Positions 5,521 to 5,839 of a DNA stretch of 5,839 bases are shown one piece after another. Source of the DNA: an uncultured Oscillospiraceae bacterium (lineage in GTDB: Bacteria > Bacillota > Clostridia > Oscillospirales > JAAYXM01); assembly GCA_934446465.1 (NCBI GenBank), contig CAKSEF010000071.1, positions 1-5,839 on the forward strand, in the 5' to 3' direction. Numbering within the stretch: position 1 is the first letter of the stretch; each line of letters begins with the position of its first letter. The translations under genes were made by a program, and so were the position numbers. The notes under the pieces are model-generated. The model worked only from the letters and a program-made list of their open reading frames with translations. It had not been told where the DNA came from and did no database searches.

Positions 5521-5839
5521 TTATGCCATTTGGGAAAGCTTTGACGGGTCAATCTCTGTTCTCATTCTTTTTCCCGCAAATAGCCTGTCAGCCTCCTCGC
5601 ATACATGAAGCGCAATTCTTCTGAGACCGTTTGAAACCGTTCCTGCAATATGCGGAGTCAGAATCACATTCGGAAGATTTCTGAGTTCATTATCTTTCTT
5701 CGGCGGTTCTTCCGATGTAACATCGATACAGGCGACAAACCTTTATGAGCTTAAGGTTATCCTTATTAAACATATTGTCCGTTTCGGGTATTGACGGGGC
5801 GTGAACACTTATAACATCACACTCCGACAAAAGCTCGTT
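5521..5839 (-). pseudogene. D-isomer-specific 2-hydroxyacid dehydrogenase, internally deleted, partial
   Basis: Two minus-strand frames together read as the C-terminal half of an NAD-dependent D-2-hydroxyacid dehydrogenase (phosphoglycerate/hydroxypyruvate/glyoxylate reductase superfamily). The first, from the window edge to about 5741, gives CDVISVHAPSIPETDNMFNK then DNLKLIK. The second, from 5742 to the stop at 5521, gives RFVACIDVTSEEPPKKDNEL, then LRNLPNVILTPHIAGTVSNG and a tail ending DPSKLSQMA. In the family, LIK is followed by a conserved block (DGA-FINTARG-lvdE-aLi-eLktG) of roughly 25 residues carrying the substrate-binding/catalytic Arg; that block is absent here, and the frame changes at the join. 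The catalytic His (LTPHIAG) and Glu (TSEEP) remain. With Arg lost and the frame broken, activity is very unlikely. The N-terminal half lies beyond the window. An assembly error is the main alternative explanation. Confidence 0.85.

Noticed and set aside
5739..5746. Programmed ribosomal frameshift in the dehydrogenase
   Set aside because: Recoding cannot restore the roughly 25 conserved residues absent at the join, and no classic slippery heptamer is present.
1..5839. CRISPR array, tRNA, rRNA, toxin-antitoxin or phage genes
   Set aside because: No regularly spaced repeats, cloverleaf-like sequence or matching protein motifs were seen on either strand.

Overview
The window looks like chromosomal DNA of an uncultured gut-type Firmicute (Clostridia: Oscillospiraceae, Christensenellales or a relative). 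The grounds are AraC/cupin regulation next to a cytoplasmic glycoside hydrolase, strong AG-rich ribosome binding sites, extended -10 promoters (TGnTATAAT) and the protein families present. No rRNA or marker gene is available, so this placement is inference.

Layout from left to right. Positions 1-428 (minus strand) hold the N-terminal part of a MATE-family transporter that lacks its true beginning. Its frame stops where a short repeat-bearing segment of unknown origin begins (about 423-560). An AT-rich promoter region follows, then a large intact plus-strand gene (705-3332) for a putative cytoplasmic glycoside hydrolase. It has a TIM-barrel-like N-terminal region, a GH42-type glutaminase-like middle domain and a C-terminal galactose-binding-like beta-sandwich. 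A perfect 15-bp hairpin (3337-3370) separates it from a convergent minus-strand pair: an AraC-family regulator (3524-4480, GTG start) and, overlapping its stop codon by one base (TAATG), a 45-residue cysteine- and histidine-rich protein (3387-3524).

Right of the regulator are two damaged minus-strand genes, each with its own hairpin terminator. One is a Gfo/Idh/MocA-type oxidoreductase that has lost most of its Rossmann N-terminus and has a frame break near 5343. The other is a D-isomer-specific 2-hydroxyacid dehydrogenase with an internal deletion and frame break near 5741, which runs off the window edge.

The likely functional unit is the hydrolase with the sugar-responsive-type AraC regulator. 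The dehydrogenases would suit downstream oxidation of the released sugar or sugar acid, but both look inactivated. The contrast between one intact island and three broken genes, and an octamer (ATAAAGGT on the minus strand) present at both frame breaks, are the most unusual signals. I found no CRISPR array, tRNA, rRNA, complete insertion sequence or clear novel defence or mobile system.
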